Source: Diphasiastrum complanatum (taxonomy: Eukaryota; Streptophyta; Lycopodiopsida; Lycopodiales; Lycopodiaceae). From it: a stretch of DNA of 64,000 bases. The notes under the pieces were generated by a model. That model worked only from the letters and a program-made list of their open reading frames with translations. It was not told the DNA's origin and made no database searches. A program made the position numbers and the translations under genes. This document shows positions 51,123 to 63,007 of this stretch, piece by piece. The number at the start of each line of letters is the position of its first letter. The first letter of the stretch is position 1. The stretch is from assembly GCA_029204225.1 (NCBI GenBank), contig CM055094.1, positions 19,721,202-19,785,201 of the forward strand, read 5' to 3'.

Positions 51123-52690
51123 TCAGAAATAGTGGGCATCATGCTTATGACATTGCTCGCGCAGCCACTTGGAGCAGGTTTGAGTCAGCATTTGTCTTCG
51201 ACCAGCAAATGCTTTTGATCTCTGGGTGTAAGCCTTATCAGCATTGATGATAAAGCCTGAAGTGCACATCTCTTCAAAGATTTGTATGGAGTCTGCAGGA
51301 AAGTATTGTATCCGTAAATAGATCCTGGTATCCTCCATCTGAAGCGCCGGTTTGTTGGGATTGATGAAAAATTGTGGATCCTGCTCAAACCTTCGGCCCA
51401 TGACAGTCATCAGAAACTGGCAGAACTTGTGTTGTAGCTTGATTGTAGGATCGTCAGAATCGGAAGTTAATTTGCAAAAATTCTTGATGGATGTATGACA
51501 TTCCTTCTGAGAAGAGAACGAGCCATCTATTATCGAAAAGTTTCCAGGATATGCTGATATGTTGTCTTCCGATCTCCATGCTAGCGCTCCTCTTTTACGA
51601 AAACTTGGGTCGAAAGAAGGATCATTCTGGATTTGCTTTGGTGATTGAAAGACGTACGTATCTTTCATAGACGTACGTATCTTTGAGGAATGGAGCTCTT
51701 CAACCGATCGACGCAATTAAATCTGGCTGAGAAGAGCTCCCGATCGAATTAGATGCCGTCGTTGGAACTGACTTGTCCCCGTCTATTCGTCCTATCACAG
51801 TCGACTTACTGGCATGGTTATGATTTTGCTCACGTTGCCAGTTGAAGCAGTTTCGAGTCAGTATTTGTCTTCGACCAGTAAATGCTTTTGATCTCTGGGT
51901 GTACATGTAACCCTCATCGGCATTGATGATAAATCCTGAAGTGCACATCTCTTCGAAGATATGTATGGAGTCTGCAGGAAAGTATTGAATCCGTAAATAG
52001 ATCTCGGTATCCTCCATGTGAAGGACCGCTTTGTTGGGATTGATGGAAAATTGTGGATCTTGCTCAAACCATTGGCCCATGACAGTCATCAGAAACTGGC
52101 AGAACTTGTGTTGTAGCTGGATTGTAGGATCGCGAGAATCGGAACTCAGTTCCCAGAAATTATTGATTGATGTATGACATTCCTTCTGAGAAGAGAACGA
52201 GCAATCTATTATCGCAAAGTTGCAAGGATATGCTGATATGTTGTCTTCCGAACTCCATGCTTGTTTTCTACGAAATCTTGGGTCGAAAGAAGGATCATTC
52301 TGGACTTGCTTTGGTGCTTGCTCAAGCCTTTCATTCACGTGCGTATCTTTGAGGACTGGAGCTCTCCAACCGGTAGACGCAATTGATTCTGGCTGTGATG
52401 AGCTCCCGATCAAATTAGATGTCGTCGTTGGAACTGACTTGTCTGCGTCTTTGCGTCCTACTAGAATCCAATAACTGATATCATGTGTCTCCAAATCTCT
52501 TCCGCATATAGATTTCGTAGTTTCTGATATTTTGGCCAAACGGATTTTCTCAGCCGCCGATACTATGTTCATTTCTAGGTCCTGCTCCATCTTCCTAAGC
52601 CGATGTTGGATCAATAATCCTTTTCGGAGACTCTTCAGCCTCTTGTAAATGACGAAAATAAGAGGTGAAATCAGAAGGACAGAGAACATC
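51123..52690 (-). pseudogene. Gene U, copies 2+3: protein with a ~190-residue unit repeated twice
   Basis: Minus strand. A coiled-coil-like lead (RLRKMEQDLEMNIVSAAEKI) precedes unit 1 (about 52470-51790) and unit 2 (about 51780-51123). Each unit runs SVPTTASN-L/S-IGSSSQP, QNDPSFDP-x-F, SEDNISAYP, SQKECHTSI-x-NF, LQHKFCQFLMTVMG, FEQDPQF-x-INPNK, MEDT-x-IYLRIQYFPADS, IFEEMCTSGFIINAD, TQRSKAF-x-GRRQ. Unit 2 is interrupted near 51708 where TGG (Trp) reads TGA, followed by a small tandem duplication of AAAGATACGTACGTCTWTS. Otherwise the units are open. I do not recognise the family; a captured host gene or a transposon gene are both possible. Confidence 0.55.
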
Positions 52691-52694
52691 GATA

Positions 52695-52698
<4 letters not shown>

Positions 52699-52744
<46 letters not shown>

Positions 52745-52759
52745 AGAGAGAGAGAGAGA
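52699..52759. repeat. (AG)n microsatellite, interrupted
   Basis: AG run with one CAC interruption near 52742-52744, at the 5' side of gene U as at 41557-41611. Confidence 0.95.
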
Positions 52760-52779
52760 TATTCCATGCATTGCATTCT

Positions 52780-53394
52780 ATTTGTACATACCTTTTATTT
52801 TTTTTCTCAAAAGTTTCTTCCACATGGTCCAATCAAAACACTCAAATTTGAAATCTACGTAACGTAGCTCCTTCAAATTGATTTTCTTTTCTTTTTAAAA
52901 GAACTGTCATTTTGCGTCAGGGCAGTCCGTAAATAAGCCATTTTATTTGTAGTATAGTATGCAACTCAGCAAAAAAACAGTGTAACTTTTGAACGGCAAC
53001 TCAAATAGAGACGATTACAGTGCCATTAGAAAGTCCTCGACGAGAGCTTTTTCAACGACACTCAATATGACCCAGTTCCGAGCTACGGTGAAGAGGTTAT
53101 GGCCAGTAAAAGGAGTAGCATTATGGTGCATTTAAGAGTAAAGGATCAAGCAAATACTTATAAAACTGGTATATGGCAAGTTAGACACAATGATAAATTC
53201 ATTAGAATAGTTAGTGAAGCTCAAAAAGTCATTTGGAGTGAGTTCTTGCCGAGTCCCAATTTGTTACCTTGCTATTTGTGAACTTGCCCCAAGATAAGGT
53301 GAAAAAAAACTTTTAATATTACGAATGACAACCACGAAGCTATCATAGTTTCAATCAACATCGATATAATTAAACAACAAAAATCCTCACATAC
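52780..53394. repeat. Diverged gene M element end, then duplicate of 47.8-48.1 kb
   Basis: 52825-52870 (CCAATCAAAAC, ACGTAACGTAG) resembles the terminal region at 18390-18440. 53104-53400 repeats 47810-48110. No gene. Confidence 0.5.
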
Positions 53395-54769
53395 ATGGGA
53401 ACATTACAAAAAATCACAACATCACGCTTTACTGCCATGCTGCCATGCATGCTTTTTAGGAAATGAAAACAAACTCTGATGGGAGAAGATTTGATGCTGG
53501 CACTTCCTTCTTCAGGCATGGAAATGAAATTCAGAAGCCTTGAAAAGCTATAACTTCAAAGGATCGATTTTCCATCTTTTAGTGGCGATCTATCATTCGC
53601 TACGACAGTGCTTCATTACTCCTTCGCATCCTTGGAGACCATCTACATACATCCACCACGGATCCAGAGCGCCATCATCATCCATTTTCAAAAACCCTAA
53701 GCTGCCGAGATTTGCTACATTACACAAAAAGCGTCACATCTAACACGAGCCAAATGCTGAGGGGTAGTGCTCCTGAAGCTTGTCAAAACCCCACATTCAA
53801 CACCGATTTGGGTTGATAGCTCGCTACTAGTACGTTACTACGAAGAAACATCATTGTTTCCACATCCTATCAGAATGACATTGCTCCAAATTTTTTCACA
53901 AATTTCTAGTCTCCATCCACTGCCGAGCAATACTCTACATACACTGCTCATAGAGCCGAGCCCCCATACTCTGCAGTCACTATGGACCGAGCTGAGCGTC
54001 CATACTCTGCATACAAAGTTGATCGAGACGAGTCCATCAAAAGTAGACCAATCCAAAGCCCTCCACAGTCAACGAAGCCAAGACTCCATTTGTCTGTTAC
54101 CAGAGCCGAACCTTCAACAGAGTCCTCAGCCGAGTCCAGAACATGTCTGCCATAACATCTTCCAGTTTTGATGACCCAACTCTAGACAGAATTGACATCA
54201 CCATGGAAAGCCTCGATATCTATGAGATGAACACTTGGTACCAGGAGGCACACTAGTTCCTGAGCCACATAGAGTTCCAACTTCCTCTTTTGATCAATGG
54301 CTATCAGAGCCCATTTTGATTGCATATTGGTTATAACCCCACCGACAGATTTTCCAGTTCATGTTACCTCGTAACCAAAATTTTGTTTATATTATCCCTA
54401 TTTCTGGAACTGACCTCAATACATTTGGCTTCCCTAGGGGACCAAACACAGTTGGTGGGACCCTCAAAAAAATTGATCCCATAGCATACTTCAAATACAT
54501 AGACCCCTCAGCGGACAAATGGAAAAAAAAGATGGTTACCGTATTGAGGTCATAAATGATAAGCCCTTAGCTGCTCCATGTGCCTATCTAGCCAAATATA
54601 CACAGCTCTATAGGTCCAAGATCACGCGTATCCCCATGAAACTATTCCACATGATGGCTGATTCTAGACTACACAATGAGAACCTTTATGACTGGTCCCA
54701 GTTTGCTTCCAACTGCCTCCATGACTATATCAAGAACAAGCAAACCTCCACGTTATTAGGCTATCTTTT
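53395..54769 (+). pseudogene. RF1 repeat gene, copy F (plus strand)
   Basis: N-terminal modules (53540-54171), a short 36-bp repeat zone (53950-54020), then the core (54361-54769) with FVYIIPISG, YFKYIDPSADKWKKK, GYRIEVINDKPL and YDWSQFASNCLHDYIKNKQ. Frame changes at about 54020, 54250 and 54530. The core is followed by a 478-bp tandem copy of itself. Confidence 0.55.
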
Positions 54770-55345
54770 GATCAGTGGCTATCACAGCCCCTTTTGATTG
54801 CATATTGCTTATAACCCCACCGACAGATTTTCCAGTTCATGTTACCTCCTAACCAAAATTTTGTTTATATTATCCCTATTTCTGGAGCTGACCTCAATAC
54901 ATTTGGCTTCCCTAGGGGACCGAACACAGTTAGTAGGACCCTCAAGAAAATTGAATCCATAGCATACTTCAAATACATAGACCCCTCAGCGGACAAATGG
55001 AAAAAAAAGATGGTTACCGTATTGAGGCCATAAATGATAAGCCCTTAGCTGCTCCATGTGCCTATCTAGCGAAATATACATAGCGCTATAGGTCCAAGAT
55101 CACGCGTATCCCCATGAAACTATTCCACATGATGGCTGATTCTAGACTACACAATGAGAACCTTTATGACTGGGCCCAGTTTGCTTCCAACTGCCTCCAT
55201 GACTATATCAAGAACAAGCAAACCTCCACGTTATTAGGCTATCTTTTGATAGATGTCACTTTGCAGCAGTTGCGCCACCGACCTCGAATTCGAGACCAGT
55301 TGATACTAGCAGATAAAATCTTGGGAGACTCCCTCGAAACCAGCG
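54770..55345 (+). pseudogene. RF1 core, tandem second copy
   Basis: The segment from GATCARTGGCTATC (54292) to ACGTTATTAGGC is repeated at 54770 with a 478-bp period. The second unit continues further into the LIDVTLQQLRHRPRIRDQL module before truncation at about 55345. Confidence 0.7.
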
Positions 55346-55364
55346 ATCCACTATTCTCACCTTG

Positions 55365-55545
55365 AGTGTGAGGCTTTCGCTGTTGCTGCTGCACTTGATT
55401 CTTGCCCTTGGAATAGTCTTTCTTATTGGTGTACAGGACCATGGATTTGTCTTTGCTGGACAGGCCGTTGGCCTTTCTTCGCATTTCTTCTTGAAGAAGA
55501 TGGCCGATCACCTTTTGAAGAGTGAGGCTGGGTTGTGTGGAGATC
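55365..55545 (-). pseudogene. Copia gag scrap, different family
   Basis: Minus strand: KVIGHLLQEEMRRKANGLS followed by a Gln/Lys-rich stretch (QVQQQQRKPHTQGEN), typical of the segment before the zinc knuckle in copia Gag. It is fused at 55545 to the protease part of the next element. Confidence 0.5.
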
Positions 55546-56722
55546 ATCACCCCTTTAGCAATGATCTTGCCATCCTTCTTGATGTTACATGTATTTGTGG
55601 CGAACTCCACAATCAAACCATTGTAAGCAATTGCCCTACACTAAGCAAGTTCTTAGTGATACTGAAAATGTAAAGCACTCCATCAATCTTGATCTTCCTT
55701 GAAGATCCCAAGCATAAAGGTATGGATCCTATTCCTTCTATCTTATAAGCATAATTATTTGCTGTAAAAATTTACGTGATAGGTCCTTCATAGGTAGATA
55801 AGGTTGAAAAATACTCCCTCTTACTTGTCATGTGGGAGGTAGCCCCACTATCTATCCACCAAGGGTCTTCACCTCTTATGCTTGAAGATGAGAAACTTGA
55901 CATCATGACGAAATCTTCATGAGAGCTCTCCTCTTCCTCTTGACCAAGGTTTTCTTGACTTTGAGTTTGCTTCTTCTTGAAGCACTCCGAGGCATAGTGC
56001 CCCGTCTTGCCACAAAAGTAGCATTTGAGCTTCGACTTATCCTTCTTTGGCTTGCTCGAGCTTTGACTTGCTTCTTCTTGAATGCAACACCTTTGCCATT
56101 GTATTTTCTCTTGATCTTGATGAAAAGAGCCTTGTCATCTCCATCATTGACGAAGAGCTTCTCCATCCTTGACTTGATGTGAGTTCTCCTACTCTCCTCG
56201 ACCATGAGGAATCCTTGGAGATCTTCAAGTGAAGGCAACTTGCCCATGATTGCATAGCCTTGCACCAAGTTAGCAAAATCCATACTTAAACCATTCAAGA
56301 TTGGTTGAACAAGTTCACTTTCCTTAATGGAATCTCCTATGTAAGGAAGCTCTTTGTTTAAGTCCTTGACTCTCAACACATATGGATTTGATTCTTCAAG
56401 GATATGAACCTTGAAGTATTGTTGGATTCTTATATCTTTTGAGGAGTTTCCCATGATTCTTGAGCCAAGATGCAAGCACCTACCTCCTTAAGAAGCTCAT
56501 GAGCTACATTCATTTTATACAATGGAGAGCAACCTTGCACCTCCTTTTGTATTTTGTAGCTTCTTGAGGGTGAATAGGCTCATCCTCTTCGCCACTCGCT
56601 ATATCCATTAGATCTTGTAAAATAAAGATTGATTCCATTCTTAGCTTCCAAATTGAATAATTAGAAGCATTCAATCTATCATGTGAATCCAAAAGATATG
56701 CATTCATTGATCTCGACTTCAC
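55546..56722 (-). pseudogene. Ty1/copia gag-protease fragment
   Basis: Minus strand. Gag starts MKSRSMNAYLL...NYSIWKLRMES at 56722. After an internal deletion near 56460 it continues VLRVKDLNKELPY...LPSLEDLQGF, a zinc knuckle CYFCGKTGHYASEC (about 56031-55990), then protease WWIDSGATSHMTS (about 55862-55824), ending near KDGKIIAKGV. Several frame changes. Closest relatives in the window: 41612-42065 and 45833-46811. Confidence 0.8.
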
Positions 56723-57525
56723 AAGGATATAGGATTCACCTAACTTGAACCAAAAGGAATCATATGCACATAAATATGCCTCTTGAAATCATTCCTACAA
56801 GATCAATTGAATCATCAAGCAATAATCAATCCAAACTATATCACAAATCAAGCAAAATTGAACACAATCTTGACTAGAATTGCATTCACTTGATGAGCAC
56901 TTGTCAAAAACTTTGGGCTGACCCTAAAATTTAATTTCTAAGATCTCAATAAGTCTAAGAACTAACTATTACAGTACCAAAGATAAGGATCTACCTTCCC
57001 TTTGATTGATTGAAAACTACGTGGCAGACCTACGTGGTAGACCTGTGTCCCTTTGTGTGAATATTTTCTAGATCCAAACATCTAGTGTGTGGCTATTAGG
57101 CTAGAGATAGCATGATATATTAATCTCAACATCCATTGGAGTGAGCTCCCGATCCACTTGATCACGAAACTTACAAGACTATTTGCTTCATGATGTAAAT
57201 GTGAATCCAACTTATCAACAATGTGATTCCCTAGTGCACAATGTATCAGTATCATCACGTGGCAGAAAGTGATTCACTTTTGTGCATATGTTCCATAGAC
57301 AAGTGAGACACTTTTCCACAAATAGGCTTGAAAAAATTGGAAGGTAATTTGGTTGTACAAGAAGCAAGCGTTAAAAAATGAAGGGGCCTAGACAAATTTT
57401 TTCGAGGCTATGTCCTTGGAGGTGGCCAATAATCAACTCCAAGCATCTATGATGAACTACAAGAACACTTGGCTTAACACACAAGATTCAAACTTTCAAG
57501 ACTTCTTCAGGAACTACAAAGAGTG
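56723..57525. repeat. Segmental duplicate of 46880-47723 (contains empty site)
   Basis: Second paralog of the host sequence of the 12.2-17.8 kb element. The undisturbed target TCCAA is at 57206-57210 (GTAAATGTGAATCCAACTTA). Confidence 0.8.
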
Positions 57526-57805
57526 GACCTAGAGATCTATATATATATATAGGTGGGCTCAAATCTCTTGCCATAAAAACCAGCCAAGAAGATAAACTTT
57601 TTCAAACCCTAAATGTGCCCTAAAAGACACAAAAAACAGCAAGTATCAAGTCTAAAAAATCAGCACCAAATTGTGTCGAAACCACACATTAGATGGATGC
57701 AGGAACTCGCCCTCCTACAAGCCTTGTGTGCTGAAAATTTCAGCCTAAAATTGCATTACAATCTCAAAAAACCAGCAAGCAAATAATTAGGTTACCCCCA
57801 AAAAA
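57526..57805. other. Unassigned spacer with copy of the 49.87 kb TATATA block
   Basis: 57530-57600 repeats 49868-49940 (CTAGAGATCTATATATATAT). The remainder to 57805 shows no gene. Confidence 0.5.
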
Positions 57806-58453
57806 GCAATATTCCTTTGAACGGGATTGACGATTTGAAAACTATTATGACTAAAATGATTTGTTCGGCATTTAAAATTGCCAAAATCAAATTGCTCAGA
57901 TACAAACGACTATCTGGAACCAATGATTTTAAATGGGTTTCGAAAAATACAGGTTCATATGAATGGAGTACTATAGACCGCAAGAATACCTTATGCATTT
58001 GGAATTCCTATTTGATATTGCATTATCAGACTTGGGGATCATACTTGGCGACAGGTCGGGGGAATACCAATGGGTTTTTCATATTCACCAGTGTCTTGTA
58101 ATTGGTACTTTTATTTTTTGAAAATGCAGTTTATTAAGAGGCTTGCAAGATTAGGGGAAATTAAATTTATAAACGACTTCAAATATTCATTCAGGTACAT
58201 TGACGATATATGTTTTATCAATAATCATACGGTTGGACGTTTCCTAGACAAGACTCAACCAAGAACACCTGACAATCCTTTTTGGATCTATCCCCTGAAA
58301 TACCTTGAGATAGACGGAAATGACAACACATGTAATTTGGTGAACTTTTTGAATATTACAATTACCTTTAACCCAATTACCGGTTGTACACATCTGTCCA
58401 AATATGATAAAAGGGGAGACCCGTGTTTAAGTCATATAATAGATCTGTGGTAA
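57806..58453 (+). pseudogene. Penelope-like reverse transcriptase fragment, 5'-truncated
   Basis: Motifs in order: NIPLNGIDDLKTIMTKM...AF (end of RT domain A, its catalytic Asp lost to truncation), WRQVGGIPMGFSYSP (domain B; GIPMG at 58061-58075), FRYIDDICFINN (domain C, YIDD at 58196-58207), IYPLKYLEI, LVNFLNITI and YDKRGD. This set, particularly YIDD-INN, the IYP-LE-FL spacing and YDKR-D, is that of Penelope-like elements rather than LINE, copia or gypsy RT. A one-base change near 58035 separates A from B. The fragment ends at TGG TAA (58453), where it joins an unrelated dispersed repeat. No GIY-YIG endonuclease is visible. Confidence 0.72.
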
Positions 58454-58900
58454 CTTGGGGTAGCTTGATATGTATCTAGGCAACCAATAAAACAACAACA
58501 CACCTCTGGATGGCTTCACAAGCTTCTCTAACTCATTCTTATGATACTATCATTATGTCTAACTTTCCAAATACTAGATGCAAGAGTATTTGACAGATTC
58601 CTAATTCTTTACTCTCCAAGTGTTGTTTGTAGCTCATCGTAGATGCTTTGAGAATAATGTTACTAGTTATATTAATGGGGGGGGGGGGATTTTGGAATTT
58701 TTGCTCTTGAATAGGAATTTTGGAAGTTCCTTCATTGCATTCAGGTTTGCCATTACTTTTTCCCTATTTACTTTTTGGGTTAAGGCAATTGAAAGCCTTA
58801 AAAAAAAAAGCAATTTTTGTTGAGTACTTTGTAGACCTAGCAACTGTATCCTTTTAGAGGTGTATGCTATTTTTTTCCATTTGAAAAAGGCTTCTAATAA
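58445..58900. repeat. Relative of the 33.0-33.4 kb inverted-repeat arm, with G run
   Basis: 58448-58700 matches 33020-33290 (TAACTTGGGGTAGCTTGATAT, GTGTTGTTTGTAGCTCATMG) and has a G run at 58677-58688. Bases 58700-58900 are unassigned. Confidence 0.65.
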
Positions 58901-58919
58901 TCACTTTAGGGTCACTTGA

Positions 58920-59940
58920 TTGGAAATTGGCACAGTGGCAATTCATAGTATGGATTGTCAGCCAATTACCAAAAGGAGTGCAAAGGGAATGTCCTCCATA
59001 TTGAAAGATGCTATCCGAGTAGCTAAAGCCTACGATAGCACCGTGATTGCCTCACGGAAGAGTATGCACAGCCAATCAGCCCAAAAGCCTAAGAATGAAA
59101 AGCCAAAAAATAATAAGATAAAAAATCTATTTTTTGATGAACTAGAAGCTACTACTTGCCAACAAACTTGGGCATCATGCCAAACAGAGATTCGAGAGGG
59201 AAAATAAATCATCAAGTTTCATGGCGATGGATTTACCCACAGGTAAATTGAAAGTTGATTTGTTAAATGGTTGTGAATTGAAAGTTGATTTGTTAAATGG
59301 TTGTGAATATACTTGTAACTTCAGTACACTTTCTTTCAAGTCTAATCAATGGTTTCAAGATAAAGGCAATATTCTAGGGAAAGACATAAATATAATGTTT
59401 GATTTTGGAGGTCCTCACAACTTTTTGAATGTGCGGCTTTTATAGAAGCTTCGGGTGCCCACCATGGCCAGTGATCAACATTATGTGATCCTCTAGCCTC
59501 AGGGTCAGACACAGAAGTTTGGGATGTGAAAGTCCCTAATTTGGAGATTCGGATGCAAGATCATGTTGAGCGGCTCGACTTCCATGTTATGAATCTTGAT
59601 AGAACTTATGTAATCCTAAGATATGACTGGTTTTTTGATAAATCAGATTCGTTGAAAATAGATTTTAAAAACCATACTATTGTATTTAAAGATAAGTTTG
59701 ACCAGATAGTCTCTATTTATGGGGAGACTAATGTACTCCCATCACCGATGGTTTCCTCGGCGGAAGTTATGGAAAAACTACATAATTCTAAGTATGAGCT
59801 TTTTCATCTTGTTTTGAAATCTCGTATGCATTGTGATGTGAATGTGTTAACATGCTTTAACACCAAAAATTAGCATCAAGAACAGCTTTTAATGCAAGAT
59901 TTAAGGCAAGAGTTCAATGACGTTTTTCCTAAATAGCTAA
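58920..59940 (+). pseudogene. Ty3/gypsy fragment: aspartic protease to RT start
   Basis: A Lys-rich leading frame (58920-59207) is followed by FDFGGPHNFLNVRLL (59400-59445), which fits the retropepsin motif D-S-G-x-x-H-N-F with Ser replaced by Phe/Gly context. Then come LDRTYVILRYDWFF...LKIDFKNHTIVF (59590-59700; consensus V-x-L-G-x-D-W-L and D-W-x-x-x-x-x-x-F) and LRQEFNDVFPK (59900-59935). TAG at about 59442 and a stop at 59871 break it. A 27-bp tandem repeat (KVDLLNGCE twice) lies at 59247-59306. Confidence 0.68.
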
Positions 59941-60486
59941 GATTTTCTGAGGTACATACTTCTAATTATATTGCAGTCCGTTGTTAGAACATAATCAAAT
60001 ATTTCTGAGATGACATCTTTGAAATGTTTTAGAAAAGAGTAAGAACATAACGATAGATTTTCAATTTCAAAATTGCAGAAAACATCAAACAGAAAGTACC
60101 ATTCACTTTTGATGTTAGGTAAGTATGACCAAGCAAACACAATATTATAGAAGGACTTGTGTATATAAGGCCAAAGATTGTAATAAAATACGAGTGTAAA
60201 AGTGTCTCACATGAATGGTCTCAAACATTCTATTACAGTAGCGTAAATGTAAAAGTATCTTTTCCTTGTCCTTGCGCGTGCTGAGCTGTAGTCGATCCAC
60301 CGTATTCCTAGTGAGAGTTCTTCTATGCAGATCCTCGTCATCCTGCGAGCTAGTTAATACCTGTAAAAGTTCAGTCTTTTAGCCAGTAAGTCTTCTTTTG
60401 CACCACTGCCTTGTCCTTCCTTTCCTTTATATCATGTATACTTCTTTCTTTTTCCCATATTTTGTCCAAAAACCACCGAACTAGGG
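59941..60486. other. Non-coding part of the gypsy-associated block, copy 2
   Basis: Reverse complement of 43330-43880. No gene seen. Confidence 0.5.
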
Positions 60487-60684
60487 TTGTTTAGGTTGAA
60501 AGGACCAGGCCTTTCATTTGAGTTTTGGAAGAATTTATCTTGGACAGTGAAAAAACATGGTCTTTTGAGGAGGCGTTCAATCTCTCTGATGTTTTCAGCA
60601 TCTCCTAAGTTGGCAAGGAGTTTAGCAGAAGGGTTTGCAGCAAATCAATCATGTGCTGGCGTAAAAAGAGAAAAGTATGTGTGA
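60487..60684 (+). CDS. Conserved small ORF of the gypsy-associated block, copy 2
   Basis: 65 codons, MFRLKGPGLSFEFWKNLSW...AANQSCAGVKREKYV. It is nearly the same as 43138-43329. Start and length are kept in both copies; function unknown. Confidence 0.35.
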   Translation: MFRLKGPGLSFEFWKNLSWTVKKHGLLRRRSISLMFSASPKLARSLAEGFAANQSCAGVKREKYV

Positions 60685-60689
60685 CTTGA

Positions 60690-61148
60690 CAACATCTCTA
60701 GCGAGCTTGTGTAGCCAAAGAAAAAAGCCATTCATCTAATTTTAGAAGGATACACCAGGGAAGAATTTTCTAAGATTGTTCATCATGAAACACGATGATC
60801 CCAAAAAAAATAAATGACATGGAGACCCATTTTTTTTTAGTTTTATAGAAAAAATACCCATATTAAAATGCTTCAAATAAAGATATTGTAATGCTAAAAA
60901 AAATGTTGTATTTTGCAAGAAAATTAATCAAGCTACTAAAATTTTGTTAATAGATTTTTATTAATAATTGCACATTAGCTTATATGAAATGATAATACTA
61001 TTCAAAATAAAATCATTGGACACAACCATTAGAATAACTAAAAAAGAACTTTTTGCTTATTAAAACAAAAGCTTTTAATTTTTTTTAAAAAATTTTAAAA
61101 GTGTTTTAAATTACAATTCTTGTATCAAGAAAAATATTTTTTAAATTA
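60690..61148. repeat. Third copy of the second inverted-repeat arm
   Basis: It matches 44228-44700 in the same orientation (ACTTGACAACATCTCT onward) and is truncated at 61148. There it switches to sequence shared with 46925-47010. Confidence 0.8.
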
Positions 61149-61237
61149 TGACCTAACCTAAACCAAAAGGAATCATATGCACATAAATATGCCTCTTCAA
61201 ATCATTCCTACAAGATCAGTTGAATCATCATGCAATA

Positions 61238-62520
61238 ATCATCGTTTCCACATCCTATCAGAGCAACATTCCTCCAAAGTTTTCCACAAATTTCTAGTCT
61301 CCATACACTGCCGAGCAGTACTCTACATACACTACTCAGAGAGCCTATCCCTCATGCTCTGCAATCACTGTGGACCGAGTCGAGCGTCCATACTCTGCAT
61401 TCACTGTGGATTGAGCTGAGCGTCCATACTCTGCATACAAATTTGACTCACCCGAGTCCATCCAAAGACGACCGAGCTGAGACTCCACTTGTCTGTTACC
61501 AGAGCCGAACCTTCAACAGAGTCATCAGCAGAGTCCAGAACCTGTCTGTCACAACATGTTCCAGTTCTGATGACCCAACTCAAGACAGAATTGACATCAC
61601 CATGGAAAGCCTCGATATCTCTGAGATGAACACTTGGTACCAGGAGGCACACTAGTTCCTGAGCCACATAGAGTTCCAACTTTCTCTTTTGATCAGTGGC
61701 TAGCAGAGCCTGTTTCGATTGCATATTGCTTATAACCACACCGACAGATTTTCCAGTTCATGTTACCTCCTAACCAAAATTTTGTTTATATTATCCCTAT
61801 TTCTGGAGCTGACCTCAATACATTTGGCTTCCCTAGGGGACCAAACACAGTCAACAGGACCCTAAAAAAGATTGAATCCACAGCATACTTCAAATACATA
61901 GACCCCTCAGTGGAAAAATGGGAAAAAAAAAATGGTTACCTTATCGAGGTCATAAATGATAAGCCCTTAGCTGTTCCGTGCGCCTATCTAACGAAATATA
62001 CATAGGGCTATAGGCCAAGATCATGCGTATCCCCATGAATTTATTCCACATGATGGCTGATTCTAAACTACACGATCAGAACCTTTATGACTGGGCCCAG
62101 TTTGCTCCCAACTGCCTCCATGACTATATCAAGAACAAGCAAACCTCCACTTATTGGGCTATCTTCTGATAGATGTCACTTTGCAGCAGTTGAGCCACCG
62201 ACCTCGATTTTGAGACCACTTGATGCTAGCAGATAAAAGCTTGGGAGACTCCCTCAGAACCAGCCAAGAATACCAACTGTACTTCCAAGCCTATTGCAAC
62301 AGATTCCACGCAAGCGGCTTCTCAAAAGAGAAAGAGTTCATGCTCTCCACAAGGGCCAACTACAAAGCACCAAACGGCTTACATCAAGAAAGTCACTCAC
62401 GTACTCTATGTCACAGACGAAGGATCGATACAAGCGAAGCGTCATGCTTCATCAGATGAAACAGACTCAAATGATATGGAGTTTACATTCGAGGTGTTCC
62501 ATGGCCCAAAAGGGCTGTCT
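61238..62520 (+). pseudogene. RF1 repeat gene, copy G
   Basis: The Pro/Ser-rich repeat zone (61300-61450), ITMESLDISEMNTW (61590), core (61760-62170, YFKYIDPSVEKWEKK and GYLIEVINDKPL), and the module LMLADKSLGDSLRTSQEYQLYF to ANYKAPNGLHQESH (62220-62400) are visible. Frame changes near 62000 and 62150. It ends near 62520. Confidence 0.55.
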
Positions 62521-62604
62521 AAGAAATGCCATGTAAGAGAGAGAAAATTGTCGATTTCTAAAACTCCGACCGAGTTTTTGGTCTGCCCGCACAACTCCGA
62601 TGAC

Positions 62605-62795
62605 TTGACCTCACTAGTAACATATGTAGTTAACTAGAAGTTGGATAGCCATAACGCATGGGGTCCACACTTCAAGATTCTATTTTCTACCATTAACTAA
62701 CATGACTTCTCATGTAAATGCAAATCGTATTGCACATCAAAGTTTTCTTTCCATCTACTAAAGCGTTCACATCAAAGAAAAACAGTCTTATCGAT
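62605..62795. repeat. Duplicate of 48450-48640
   Basis: Near-identical non-coding sequence (CTCACTAGTAACRTATGTAG onward). Confidence 0.75.
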
Positions 62796-62815
62796 CTGCA
62801 AATCATGTTCAAATA

Positions 62816-63007
62816 GGTTTTAAAGAAGATCATGAAATTCTATTTTGGATTTTTAGTAAAACAGAATATCCAGAGATAATTAAGAATCATATGAGCGACA
62901 CACCACTCAATGTTCCTAGAATATGTGATTTTAAGGTGGAATGGCATTTGGTTCACACACCAAGAGCTACAGGGAGTGAAAATCCAAAACTTAGCGAAAT
63001 GTTTTAA
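62816..63007 (+). pseudogene. Transposase-like gene, single-exon fragment
   Basis: The frame KEDHEILFWIFSKTEYPEI, IKNHMS, LNVPRICDFKVEWHL aligns with block 2 of the 740-2171 gene (KEDHDILSWIFSRTSYPRI, LNVPGVRDFNVEWHI). After VEWHL the similarity stops, before the CLYC motif, and TAA follows at 63005-63007. Confidence 0.6.

Noticed and set aside
52649..52867. Frames over the AG array upstream of gene U
   Set aside because: Antisense and microsatellite-driven.
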